64,000 nucleotides of DNA from an uncultured Emergencia sp. (lineage in GTDB: Bacteria; Bacillota; Clostridia; Peptostreptococcales; Anaerovoracaceae). Made by a program: the position numbers and the translations under genes. Below, one piece after another: positions 20,017-28,009 of this stretch. Within the stretch, counting starts at the first letter, position 1. The number at the start of each line of letters is the position of its first letter. The stretch spans positions 1 to 64,000 of the forward strand of contig CAJFTU010000046.1 in assembly GCA_904420065.1 (NCBI GenBank). The letters run 5' to 3'. Below the pieces are notes generated by a model. It ran no database searches. It was not told the origin of the DNA and worked only from the letters and a program-made list of their open reading frames with translations.

Positions 20017-22315
20017 TGTCTCTCACCTCCTCGTCTCTGTCTTCGGGAAAATACAGAGTAAACTCTGTTTCTCCGGTTTCCGGCTCACTTACTTCGATTC
20101 TCCCGCCCAGAGAATCGGCCAGCCTCTTGGTAATCCAAAGTCCTATGCCGATTCCCTCCTTTTTCGTGGTCAAAAACGGCTCAAAGATCCGCTCTTTCGG
20201 CTCCACTTTGATTCCTCCGCCGTTGTCCCTGACTCTGATCCATACGCAATCCTTTTCCCGGCCGCAGGAAATTTCAATCTTTCCGTCGTCTTCCACCGCC
20301 TGGATTGCGTTAATAATGATATTCTGCAAAATGACCTTCAGCGCCTCTCCGCCGGATGAACAAATATAGCAGTTTTTATCTATCCGGGTATCCACCTGGA
20401 TATTCCTTCCGATAATTTCCTTCTTCGACAACAGGAGGATCTGGCTGATCATGGAAGCGAGAGAGATCATCTCCCTCTTTCCGGAATCCTTCCGTGAAAA
20501 GTCCAGCAGTGTGGCCATCACATTTTCGGCCTCCTCAACGGCCTTCATAATGGTATCCACTTCTTTTTTTCCTTTTTCTCCATCGTCGATGATCTGCAGA
20601 ATATAGGCGGCGCCCTTGATCAGAGCCAGAGCGTTTTTCAGCTCATGAACGATGGCTGCGGAAAGCTGGCCGATTCCCGCCATTTTTTCCAGTTGCTGTA
20701 CCTCTTTCTCCATTAAAATGTTCTTGGTGATGCACTCGCTGAATACCACGATCTTATCGACCCGCCCATCTTCCTTAATAATCGGATAATACCTGTTTCT
20801 GTATACCTCGCCGCTCACCACGGTCTGTTCGGAAAACGCGGTCCGCTGCTCCTTGATTTGCTCTATAGCCCTGTCGATATCCTCCTGATGAACCCCTGGC
20901 GAAGCCTTTGATCTGACCCGGATTAAACCGTTCACATCCACGATCATCAGCGTTCCTTCTATGGTTTCCAGGATGGTGCTGATCTCGCGATTTCTGTCCA
21001 GCAGCGTCTCCGTGTATCCTTCGATACTATCGTTCATCGACTTAAAAGCCTGTTTCAGCTGGGCAATCTCATAATAATCCTCTCCCCCTTTGCTCTCCTC
21101 TTCTTTGATATAACCGTAGTCTCCCTTGGATATCCGATCAGCTCCGCCAACCAGTTTCCTCATCGGCAGAGAAAAGCGAAAATAGAGGATCAGGGCAAAG
21201 GCGCCGCCTAAAAGAAGGTCGATCACGATCAAAAGCCCTGCTTTCTTCAAATCAAAGGTCTTCTGTGATCTGAATTCGTCCATATCGATCTCTATGATGA
21301 GAACGGAGTCTGCGGCTTTGACTTCTTCATAGACGATCAGACTTCTCCCCTCGTCAGAAGGGATGATCTCGATGCCTTCCCCACCGGCGACAGCCTTTTG
21401 AAGGACCTCTTCTTTTTCCTCCGACATCTCCTCTTCCTCAAAGATATTTTTCTCGTATACCTGTCCGCCGTTTTCCGCATCGTCGCTGTAATCGGTATGG
21501 TAGAGGATGTTTCCCGACTTATCCAGCCAATAGGCTTTGCCGGATTTCCCCAGCGAAAAGTCCTCGAAGTACTCCGATTCGATGTTCTTTATGGACAGAT
21601 CCAGACAGATCACGCCGTAAAGCTGATCGTCGCTGTCATATACCGGCTGAGAACAAGTCATCGTCCGGCCGGTTCCCAGATAATCGGCGTAAGGCTTCGT
21701 CCACACCGGCTTGCGCTCCGGGTTGTTTTCTTCGTCGGCCGTAGTGTAGAATATGTCCCTGATCTGATCGTGATCGCTCTGAAATACGCTGTTCAGACTG
21801 CGATACGGACTGCAGCGAAGCAAATTGTCTCTGGTGACGATGTAAGCCCATGTCACATCTTCATTTTCAAGAATCTGGGCAAAGGCCCGGTCCAGTTCTT
21901 CCGTCAGATTGATCTGCTCCATCAGCTCAGGACTCTTCTCCACAGTGCGGGAAACGATGATGTTGCTCTGTTCCTGTACCGATTTATCCTCGTCTCTTTT
22001 TCTGCTGATGGTTCCATCCTCTTCAAAGACGTAATCATCAGGCAAAACCTGATCATATCCGCCCTTTTGCAGAAGTTTCTCTGTCCAGATTCCCAACATC
22101 TGCGCCTGATTCTCGATCTGTTGGAACCGGATGGATATCAGCTCGCTCTTTTCCTCCACGATCTCCCGCAAACTGTTTCTGGCATATTCCAGGCTCTTGT
22201 TCTCTTCCTCAGCCATTACATAATAGGTGAACAGAAGGATAGAAAGGATATTGAAAACCAAAAAGACGGCGATGATGTTCATCACCAGGGATTTCCTGAA
22301 CTTCACTCTCTTCAT
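19988..22315 (-). CDS. Membrane sensor histidine kinase with extracellular dCache-type domain
   Basis: 775 residues. A first membrane helix (~12-32), a ~300-residue extracytoplasmic region with Cache features (WAYIVTRDNLLRCSPY; YGVICLDLSIKNIE), a second membrane helix near residue 360, a HAMP linker, a divergent PAS-like part, the phospho-histidine motif AAIVHELKNALALIKG, and an ATPase lobe with NIIINAIQAVE, DNGGGI and GIGLWITKRLADSLGG. Dimerisation and sensing of a small amine or carboxylate outside the cell is typical of Cache domains. The ATG at 22315 has AAGGAG. It is the partner of the downstream NtrC-type regulator. Confidence 0.92.
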   Translation of the reverse strand: MKRVKFRKSLVMNIIAVFLVFNILSILLFTYYVMAEEENKSLEYARNSLREIVEEKSELISIRFQQIENQAQMLGIWTEKLLQKGGYDQVLPDDYVFEEDGTISRKRDEDKSVQEQSNIIVSRTVEKSPELMEQINLTEELDRAFAQILENEDVTWAYIVTRDNLLRCSPYRSLNSVFQSDHDQIRDIFYTTADEENNPERKPVWTKPYADYLGTGRTMTCSQPVYDSDDQLYGVICLDLSIKNIESEYFEDFSLGKSGKAYWLDKSGNILYHTDYSDDAENGGQVYEKNIFEEEEMSEEKEEVLQKAVAGGEGIEIIPSDEGRSLIVYEEVKAADSVLIIEIDMDEFRSQKTFDLKKAGLLIVIDLLLGGAFALILYFRFSLPMRKLVGGADRISKGDYGYIKEEESKGGEDYYEIAQLKQAFKSMNDSIEGYTETLLDRNREISTILETIEGTLMIVDVNGLIRVRSKASPGVHQEDIDRAIEQIKEQRTAFSEQTVVSGEVYRNRYYPIIKEDGRVDKIVVFSECITKNILMEKEVQQLEKMAGIGQLSAAIVHELKNALALIKGAAYILQIIDDGEKGKKEVDTIMKAVEEAENVMATLLDFSRKDSGKREMISLASMISQILLLSKKEIIGRNIQVDTRIDKNCYICSSGGEALKVILQNIIINAIQAVEDDGKIEISCGREKDCVWIRVRDNGGGIKVEPKERIFEPFLTTKKEGIGIGLWITKRLADSLGGRIEVSEPETGETEFTLYFPEDRDEEVRDNDKGADIAD

Positions 22316-22343
22316 GTTTCTCCTTCCTCTTCCGTTTCTCTCT

Positions 22344-22378
22344 ATTTTAGCACAGGCCCGGAGACTTGTCCCCGGGCC
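22344..22378 (-). promoter_or_regulatory. Promoter of the sensor kinase gene overlapped by a perfect inverted repeat
   Basis: GGCCCGG (22355-22361) and CCGGGCC (22372-22378) are perfect arms, extended inside by GAC/GTC. The repeat overlaps a candidate promoter on the minus strand: GGGACA at 22372-22367 and an extended -10 TGCTAAAAT ending at 22344, spacer 17. No T-run follows on either strand, so an operator is more likely than a terminator. Confidence 0.45.
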
Positions 22379-22445
22379 AGAATTCTCAATATTCACCTAT
22401 CGGTCAGGAGATCTCTCCTTTATCCAAATTCCTTTCAGACCGGCT

Positions 22446-23816
22446 TCAGGCGTCGGCCTTTTCTGCCGCTACGGTATCCGGCGAAAGCTCTACCGGAGCC
22501 CAGCCTACAGGATCGGCTTTCTGCCGATGTTTAGCGTAAATCCAAAGCAGCACACCCACTACAGCGTAGATCGCCAGCACAATCCATGCGCCGGTATTCA
22601 TCGCGGTGATCGAAGAATAGAGCACCCAGAGGCAGAAGATGATGCCGATAATGCCCATCAGCGTGCCCGCTTTTACTTTGTACGGTCTCGGCCACTCCGG
22701 ATGATCCTTCCTTATCTTCAGGAAAGAAAGGGATACCAGCAGGTATACCGCGCCGGCGGCCACACCGTATATGGTGTATATGTAGTCGATCCAGGCATCA
22801 GGTGCAAAGACGGTGAAGTAGATGGACAGTATGCCGACGATCAGATTGGCAAACTGAGGCTGTCCGTACTTATTCAGCTTTCCGAACCTCGGTGTCATCT
22901 GATGCTGCTTCGCCGCGCCGTAAAGTATGCGGGAAGCACTGAGCCAGAAGGACGACAGGGTCGTAATGCAGGTAAGAATACCCATGATAACGATGACGAC
23001 TCCCAGCCAATGCATACCGATGATATCCGCTACTCTCGGGTCTACGATATCGGTCTGCGCGATCCACTCGTTGCTGACGATACCGCCTACGCCGACAACC
23101 GCCAGGCCATAGATCAAAACGGTACAGCCCAGGCTGCCCACAAAGGCCTTCCAGAGATCCTTCTTCGGGAAGTTTGCTTCTTCCGAAAGCTGCGGAATCA
23201 GATCGAATCCTACAAATTTCATAATCAAAAGTCCGATAGCCGCGGTGTATCCACTGAATCCGTTAGGGAACAGCGGCGTAATCGTGTCGACACTCCAGTG
23301 ACCGCTGAAGATAAAAATCAGAGAAGCGCAGACCGATACCACCAGAGTGCTCCAGAACAGGATGTTCTGCATCTTGGCCAGAACTTTCAGTTCCCTGTTG
23401 GTCAGAAAATACCACAGCACCAGGATAACGGCCGCTATAATTTTAGTTTGCAGCGACGTGATCGGGAACATATATCCCAGCATGCTGGCAATACCGTATG
23501 CCACTGTCGGCATAGCCATAACGTAAAGCAGCATAATCAGCCAGCAGGAAGCAAACCCGGTATTCCAGCCGAACGCGTTGGTGATCCAGATATTCTGTCC
23601 TCCGGCGTACGGCATCATGCTGGTCATCTCCGAGTAGATAAAGCATAATGGCAGAATCAGAATGGCACAGGTGAGCAGAGAGACTGCCGCGCCGGCGCCG
23701 CTCAGCTCGAACCAGTACTTGATCTCTACCATCCACGCGGCGACCATACCGCCGGCGGCCATGGCGATCATACCGGACAGCTTGAGCTCTTTTCTCAAAC
23801 CCGTATTGTTATCCAT
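22446..23816 (-). CDS. APC superfamily amino acid permease
   Basis: A 456-residue secondary transporter with about twelve membrane segments. The N-terminal helix region GMIAMAAGGMVAAWMVE corresponds to the APC substrate-binding G-rich motif. The C-terminus ends in a charged tail. It begins 24 bases after the cysteine-hydrolase stop and shares its sigma-54 promoter, so it probably brings in the hydrolase substrate or a related amine or amide. Specificity cannot be read from the sequence. Confidence 0.88.
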   Translation of the reverse strand: MDNNTGLRKELKLSGMIAMAAGGMVAAWMVEIKYWFELSGAGAAVSLLTCAILILPLCFIYSEMTSMMPYAGGQNIWITNAFGWNTGFASCWLIMLLYVMAMPTVAYGIASMLGYMFPITSLQTKIIAAVILVLWYFLTNRELKVLAKMQNILFWSTLVVSVCASLIFIFSGHWSVDTITPLFPNGFSGYTAAIGLLIMKFVGFDLIPQLSEEANFPKKDLWKAFVGSLGCTVLIYGLAVVGVGGIVSNEWIAQTDIVDPRVADIIGMHWLGVVIVIMGILTCITTLSSFWLSASRILYGAAKQHQMTPRFGKLNKYGQPQFANLIVGILSIYFTVFAPDAWIDYIYTIYGVAAGAVYLLVSLSFLKIRKDHPEWPRPYKVKAGTLMGIIGIIFCLWVLYSSITAMNTGAWIVLAIYAVVGVLLWIYAKHRQKADPVGWAPVELSPDTVAAEKADA

Positions 23817-23840
23817 AATTTCCTCCTATATTTTCACTGT

Positions 23841-24542
23841 CTACAGATTCTTTTCAATCAGAGCGATGGTCTCGTCTGTAGTCAGCACATCGCAGTAGAT
23901 CACGTTCATGATCTTCAGCTCTGCATCGTGGAGTTCCTGACTTCCTGCAGCGCAGGCGTCTTCCACACAGATTACTTTGTATCCGGCATCAGCCAGACCT
24001 CTGACAGTGCTGGCAACGCACTGATCGGTAACTATACCTGTAACCACAACTGTCTCAATGCCCATAAACTGAAGCAGGGTCAGATAGTTGGTTCCCGTGG
24101 TTACACTGTCGGTAGTCTTGTTGACGACGATCTCGTTCTTCATCGGAGCCAGTTCGTCGACCATCTGAGCGCCGTAGCTGTCCACCGGAATCAACATGCC
24201 GTTCCAGCCTTCTGACTTCTGCACCGGTGAACGGTCTTCTCCGTCTTCTCTGAGGCAGGCAATTCTTCCATAGGTAACGGTCATATCGTTTTTCCGGAAG
24301 AAGTCCAGCAGTTTCTTGTTGTTAGGAATTACGATATCGTCCAGTCTGTCGTGGAACGGTATCCATCTTTCCCATTCTCCCGATGCTTTGAACTCCAGGG
24401 CCTCGCCGTAGTCTCTGGAAACGAATTCGTTCTGCAGATCCACAAGGAGAAGCGCCGTCTTCTTCGGATCGATCTTCGGTTCCGGAGTTTCTCCGCCGCT
24501 GGTTTCGTAGTAGAAACTGAGATACTTGTCTTTGATTTTCAT
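23841..24542 (-). CDS. Isochorismatase-family cysteine hydrolase
   Basis: 233 residues. The catalytic triad of the nicotinamidase/isochorismatase fold is recognisable: Asp in ALLLVDLQNEF, a Lys in EIVVNKTTDS and the nucleophilic Cys in GIVTDQCVASTVRGLADAG. Members hydrolyse amides, carbamates or isochorismate. The N-terminal ~30 residues before the core are longer than usual. The ATG at 24542 is preceded by AGGAGGG; upstream codons in frame lie inside the promoter. A sigma-54 promoter 40 bases upstream and the downstream permease suggest inducible catabolism of a small nitrogen compound. Confidence 0.85.
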   Translation of the reverse strand: MKIKDKYLSFYYETSGGETPEPKIDPKKTALLLVDLQNEFVSRDYGEALEFKASGEWERWIPFHDRLDDIVIPNNKKLLDFFRKNDMTVTYGRIACLREDGEDRSPVQKSEGWNGMLIPVDSYGAQMVDELAPMKNEIVVNKTTDSVTTGTNYLTLLQFMGIETVVVTGIVTDQCVASTVRGLADAGYKVICVEDACAAGSQELHDAELKIMNVIYCDVLTTDETIALIEKNL

Positions 24543-24581
24543 GTTTTTCACCCTCCTGTCGTAATGAATGCCTATAGGTAT

Positions 24582-24597
24582 TGCGACAAGTGTGCCA
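24582..24597 (-). promoter_or_regulatory. Sigma-54 promoter of the hydrolase-permease operon
   Basis: On the minus strand TGGCACACTTGTCGCA has GG and GC 10 bp apart and differs from TGGCAC-N5-TTGCA only by C for T in the -12 box. Predicted start near 24571, about 29 bases before the ATG. Confidence 0.75.
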
Positions 24598-24673
24598 GAA
24601 TTTTCACTCTTTCGTTCATTTTTCTTTCCATTCCATATAGTCATTGCAATTTCAACGATTATATGGATTTTTC

Positions 24674-24764
24674 TTTTACGGTAAAAAGAGAGGTTCTTTC
24701 CTAAAAGTTTCCGCTTTTTGTTACTTTTTGGTAGAAATCCTTCGGTTTGATTACCTTTTCGTAA
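24674..24764. promoter_or_regulatory. Tandem palindromic sites, likely enhancer for the NtrC-type regulator
   Basis: TTAC-N6-GTAG (24721-24734) and TTAC-N6-GTAA (24751-24764) are exactly 30 bp apart, so on one helix face. TTTTAC-G-GTAAAA (24674-24686) is a third, tighter palindrome. They lie about 80-170 bp upstream of the sigma-54 promoter, the usual place for enhancer sites. Binding is inference. Confidence 0.5.
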
Positions 24765-24842
24765 CACTTCGCCATATCGACTGTCTCCGCCGTCTTTCTG
24801 CCGTCGGAAAGCTCCCTGCTGCCGGAATCTGTTATTTTTTCG

Positions 24843-24872
24843 TTGTACTTTCTAAGAAAATAAGGCATAATA
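24843..24872 (+). promoter_or_regulatory. Possible promoter of rnhA
   Basis: TTGTAC (24843-24848) and CATAAT (24867-24872) with an 18-bp spacer lie about 40 bases before the rnhA ATG. The region 24543-24914 otherwise holds only the sigma-54 promoter and palindromes listed. Confidence 0.4.
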
Positions 24873-24914
24873 TACATGTGCTCAAATGCGAAAATCTACA
24901 AAGGGGAAAAGCAA

Positions 24915-25463
24915 ATGATATTGAGGATTTACACGGATGGAGCCTGCTCCGGCAACCAGAGCAGCAATAACTTCGGGGGATGGGGAGCCATACTGGAATT
25001 CGGCCCCCATAAAAAGGAACTCTTCGGCGGCAGCGTCAATACCACCAACAACCGGATGGAACTGACGGCGGTAATCGAAGCGTTCAAAGCGCTCAACAAA
25101 GATGATCAGATTGTGGAGGTCTTCTCGGACAGCGCTTATGTTTCCAACTGTTTTCGGGAAAAGTGGTACGAAAGCTGGGAGAAAAACAAGTGGAGAAACG
25201 CGGCAAAAAAGTCCGTGGATAATCAGGAGCTGTGGAAGGAACTCCTCGCCCTGGTTCGCCGCCATCAGGTGACTTTCTATCGAGTCAAAGGCCACGTCAA
25301 CCTATCCAGCAAGTCCACCGACTTTGCGAAAATTTACGAGAAATTCGTCAGCTGGAACGGCTCTCGCTTCAGCTACGACGATTTTGAATATATCACTGCC
25401 ATGAACAACCGGGCAGATGAACTGGCAAATATGGGAATAAAACAAGTAAAAGGAGAACAATAA
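24915..25463 (+). CDS. rnhA: Ribonuclease HI with an insertion before the last catalytic aspartate
   Basis: 182 residues. It degrades RNA in RNA-DNA hybrids. Catalytic acids are visible: Asp8 in IYTDGACSGN, Glu in NRMELTAVIEA, Asp in VFSDSAYV and the last Asp in NNRADELANMG. Between VKGHV and NNRADEL there are about 30 extra residues where standard RNase HI has about ten; the rest is ordinary. The ATG at 24915 has AAAGGGG; the frame is open for 13 more codons upstream without a site. The next gene starts one base after its stop. Confidence 0.9.
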   Translation: MILRIYTDGACSGNQSSNNFGGWGAILEFGPHKKELFGGSVNTTNNRMELTAVIEAFKALNKDDQIVEVFSDSAYVSNCFREKWYESWEKNKWRNAAKKSVDNQELWKELLALVRRHQVTFYRVKGHVNLSSKSTDFAKIYEKFVSWNGSRFSYDDFEYITAMNNRADELANMGIKQVKGEQ

Positions 25464-25464
25464 C

Positions 25465-26655
25465 ATGGAAAGAATAATCGGCACTGTATCCCGTGGGCTT
25501 CGCGCTCCTATCATACGGGAAGGAGACGATCTCTCTCAGATCGTCGTCGACACGGTGATGGAAGCGGTTAACGCAGGGGAATTTACCGTACAGGACAGGG
25601 ATATCCTCGCTGTCACGGAATCCATCCTGGCCAGATCCCAGGCCAACTACGCGTCCAAAGACCAGATCGCAGCAGACGTGCGGAAAAAACTGGGCGGAGA
25701 AACCATCGGCGTAATTTTTCCGATTCTGAGCCGCAACCGTTTTGCTATCTGTCTTCGCGGCATCGCCAGAGGAGCGAAGAAGGTAATCCTGATGCTCAGC
25801 TATCCGGCTGACGAAGTGGGAAATCACCTCGTAGACATCGATCTTCTTGACGAAAAAGGAATCAATCCTTACACCGACGTCCTGACTCAGGAAGAGTTCG
25901 AGTCCTTATTCGGAAAGTCAAAGCACACCTTTACCGGGATGGACTACGTCAACTACTACAAAGGCCTCATCGAGGAGGAAGGCGCCGAGGCAGAGATCAT
26001 CTTCTCCAACAACCCGCGTACAATTCTGAACTATACCGGAAATGTCCTGACCTGCGATATTCACACCCGTGTCAGAACCAAGCGGCTGCTGAAGGCGGCA
26101 GGCGCCGATATCGTTCTCGGACTCGACGATATACTGACCGAGAGCATAGACGGCAGCGGTTATAACGATCAGTACGGTCTCCTTGGTTCGAACAAGGCTA
26201 CGGAAGATACGGTCAAACTGTTCCCGATCCACTGTCAGGAATTCGTAGAAAGGCTGCAGAAAAAGATCAACATCCTGACGGGAAAAACCGTTGAGGTAAT
26301 GGTTTACGGAGACGGCGCTTTCAAAGATCCCGTGGGAAAGATCTGGGAGCTGGCCGATCCGGTCGTCTCTCCGGGATACACGAAAGGACTGGATGGAACG
26401 CCTAATGAAGTTAAACTGAAGTATCTGGCAGACAACGATTTCGCCGATCTTCAGGGGGACGAACTGAAGAAGGCAATCAGCAAATACATAGCCGAAAAGG
26501 ATGAGCAGTTGGGCGGCTCCATGGTAGCCCAGGGCACGACTCCGCGCAGACTGACCGACCTGATCGGATCCCTTTGCGATCTGACAAGCGGCAGCGGAGA
26601 CAAAGGAACTCCGTTCATCTATATTCAGGGCTATTTCGACAACTATACCAAATAA
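25465..26655 (+). CDS. Coenzyme F420-0:L-glutamate ligase-like (CofE/FbiB fold) protein
   Basis: 396 residues. The N-terminal ~250 residues match the CofE-type domain: ESILARSQ near residue 52, the segment AKKVILMLSYPADEVGNH, and IVLGLDDILTES. In methanogens and actinobacteria this fold adds glutamate to F420. Nothing else for F420 is present here, and Clostridia normally lack it, so another gamma-glutamyl-type ligation is more likely. The C-terminal ~120 residues (VVSPGYTKGLDGTPNEVKLKY) are of unknown role. It is co-transcribed with rnhA. Confidence 0.75.
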   Translation: MERIIGTVSRGLRAPIIREGDDLSQIVVDTVMEAVNAGEFTVQDRDILAVTESILARSQANYASKDQIAADVRKKLGGETIGVIFPILSRNRFAICLRGIARGAKKVILMLSYPADEVGNHLVDIDLLDEKGINPYTDVLTQEEFESLFGKSKHTFTGMDYVNYYKGLIEEEGAEAEIIFSNNPRTILNYTGNVLTCDIHTRVRTKRLLKAAGADIVLGLDDILTESIDGSGYNDQYGLLGSNKATEDTVKLFPIHCQEFVERLQKKINILTGKTVEVMVYGDGAFKDPVGKIWELADPVVSPGYTKGLDGTPNEVKLKYLADNDFADLQGDELKKAISKYIAEKDEQLGGSMVAQGTTPRRLTDLIGSLCDLTSGSGDKGTPFIYIQGYFDNYTK

Positions 26656-26750
26656 TCAGCCGTACGTTTGGATTATCGGCAGCTCATCGGCTGCGGCAGG
26701 TTCTGCAAAGAATAAACTGTCGGTGCGGCTTTAGGCCTTTTGAAACACAA

Positions 26751-26787
26751 AAGATGTCTCTCCCTCTATGGGAAAAGACATCTTTTT
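26751..26787 (+). terminator. Intrinsic terminator after the F420-ligase-like gene
   Basis: AAGATGTCT (26751-26759) pairs with AGACATCTT (26776-26784), followed by T residues, about 95 bases after the stop. Confidence 0.8.
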
Positions 26788-26790
26788 TAT

Positions 26791-27160
26791 TTCGTAAAAA
26801 AGATAGCTGGATGCTATAAAAGTCCGATTTGCCATATCAAGTTTAAAAAAGCTATTTTCAGACGGCGCTAAGTCGTTCTGAAACGCAAAAATGCCATACT
26901 CCTTTAAAAATTTTTCATTTCAGACAGGAAAAGTCCTTTTATCTTTCGTCACGAAACACATTTCCGACATAGTTCGACTTATTTCGACTTTCGTTTACCA
27001 TATTATTACATATTTGCTGGCACGTATACCCAAAACGCTTCCGCAAATCCGTCTGAATACAAAAATTTCTAAGAAGATATGGCACTTTCTCATCGCATCT
27101 CATTTTTTCGCCGTCTGAATGCGAGAATTCTCCATGCAATATGGCAAATCGCCTGCAAGG
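26791..27160. other. AT-rich intergenic stretch bounded by an 11-bp inverted repeat
   Basis: No convincing gene. TTCAGACGGCG (26857-26867) and CGCCGTCTGAA (27109-27119) are perfect inverted copies 263 bp apart end to end, and a partial copy (TTTCAGAC) lies near 26920. The left copy also folds locally (TTTCAG 26856-26861 with CTGAAA 26878-26883). A 75-codon open frame inside has no ribosome site. A degenerate small mobile element is possible but unproven. Confidence 0.3.
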
Positions 27161-27994
27161 CTACCTTTCCAGATCGGTCTTTGTCTCGCCTTCTGCCACG
27201 GTCACTGCCGGTCCGATGAGACGCAGTCCTGTAATCTCCGAACCGCTTCTCTCCACATCTACAGCAAGCTGGCCGCCGGCAGTTTCTACCTTCACCGGAT
27301 TTTCCGATACTATGCCCTGACTGATCAGCACCGCGGCCAGACAGCCGGTTCCCGTACCGCACGCCAGAGTGAAGTCTTCCACTCCCCGTTCAAAGGTCCT
27401 CTCAAAGATGTTACCCTCTTCTATATCGTAAAAATTGACGTTGGCTCCCTTTGACAGCCGGGGATGACTGCGAAGCGCCTTCCCGATCTGCCGCAGTTTT
27501 CCTTCGTCGGCTTTTCGCAGCTTTGGCCAGGGAACCACCAGATGAGGAAGGCCCGGATCCCCCAGCTCCAGATAGCTGCACGAAAAGGTTTCGCCGCAGG
27601 CGGAAAGCTGCAGATCTCCGTCAAATCGGGTAATGGCGTTGAGCTTTACCGCGTATAACTCCCGGCCAAGACGCTCTGCCTCTACTATTCCGGCAGGGGT
27701 CTCAATCACTGCCTTAACATCCGACAGTCCGTTTTCATATCCGTATTTGGCGATACATCTCGCTCCGTTTCCGCACATTTCGCCGGGGCTTCCGTCGGTG
27801 TTGAAAAAGGCCATGCGGAAATCTCCGCCCTTTTTGGCGTTTTCTACAGCCATCAGGCCGTCTGCGCCTATGGAAAAACGTCTGCGGCAAAAATTCCGCG
27901 CCAAGGCGCTGAGCTGATCTTCGGACAATGTCTCTCTTCTGTTATCGATAACGATAAAATCGTTTCCCGCGCCCTGCATCTTTGTAAATTTCAA
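27161..27994 (-). CDS. dapF: Diaminopimelate epimerase
   Basis: 277 residues. It converts LL- to meso-diaminopimelate for lysine and peptidoglycan. Both catalytic cysteines are present: in EMCGNGARCIAKYG (~residue 73) and in LACGTGTGCLAAV (~residue 217). The start is TTG at 27994, chosen for GGAGG seven bases upstream and the typical KFTKMQGAGNDFIVID. It follows lysA by 15 bases. Confidence 0.95.
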   Translation of the reverse strand: MKFTKMQGAGNDFIVIDNRRETLSEDQLSALARNFCRRRFSIGADGLMAVENAKKGGDFRMAFFNTDGSPGEMCGNGARCIAKYGYENGLSDVKAVIETPAGIVEAERLGRELYAVKLNAITRFDGDLQLSACGETFSCSYLELGDPGLPHLVVPWPKLRKADEGKLRQIGKALRSHPRLSKGANVNFYDIEEGNIFERTFERGVEDFTLACGTGTGCLAAVLISQGIVSENPVKVETAGGQLAVDVERSGSEITGLRLIGPAVTVAEGETKTDLER

Positions 27995-28009
27995 TGGTAT
28001 GCCTCCGCC

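Noticed and set aside
22355-22378. Terminator of the APC permease gene
   Set aside because: The hairpin is strong but neither strand has a T-run after it, and it overlaps a likely promoter; listed as an operator candidate instead.
27013-27040. TGGCACG motif as a further sigma-54 promoter
   Set aside because: The -12 GC is absent at the required 10-bp distance, and no gene starts suitably downstream.
27084-27104. TGGCAC ... TCGCA as a sigma-54 promoter
   Set aside because: GG to GC distance is 12 bp, which is not tolerated by sigma-54.
26888-27118. 75-codon open frame in the gene-free region after the F420-ligase-like gene
   Set aside because: No ribosome site, biased AT-rich composition and no recognisable fold; it spans repeats.
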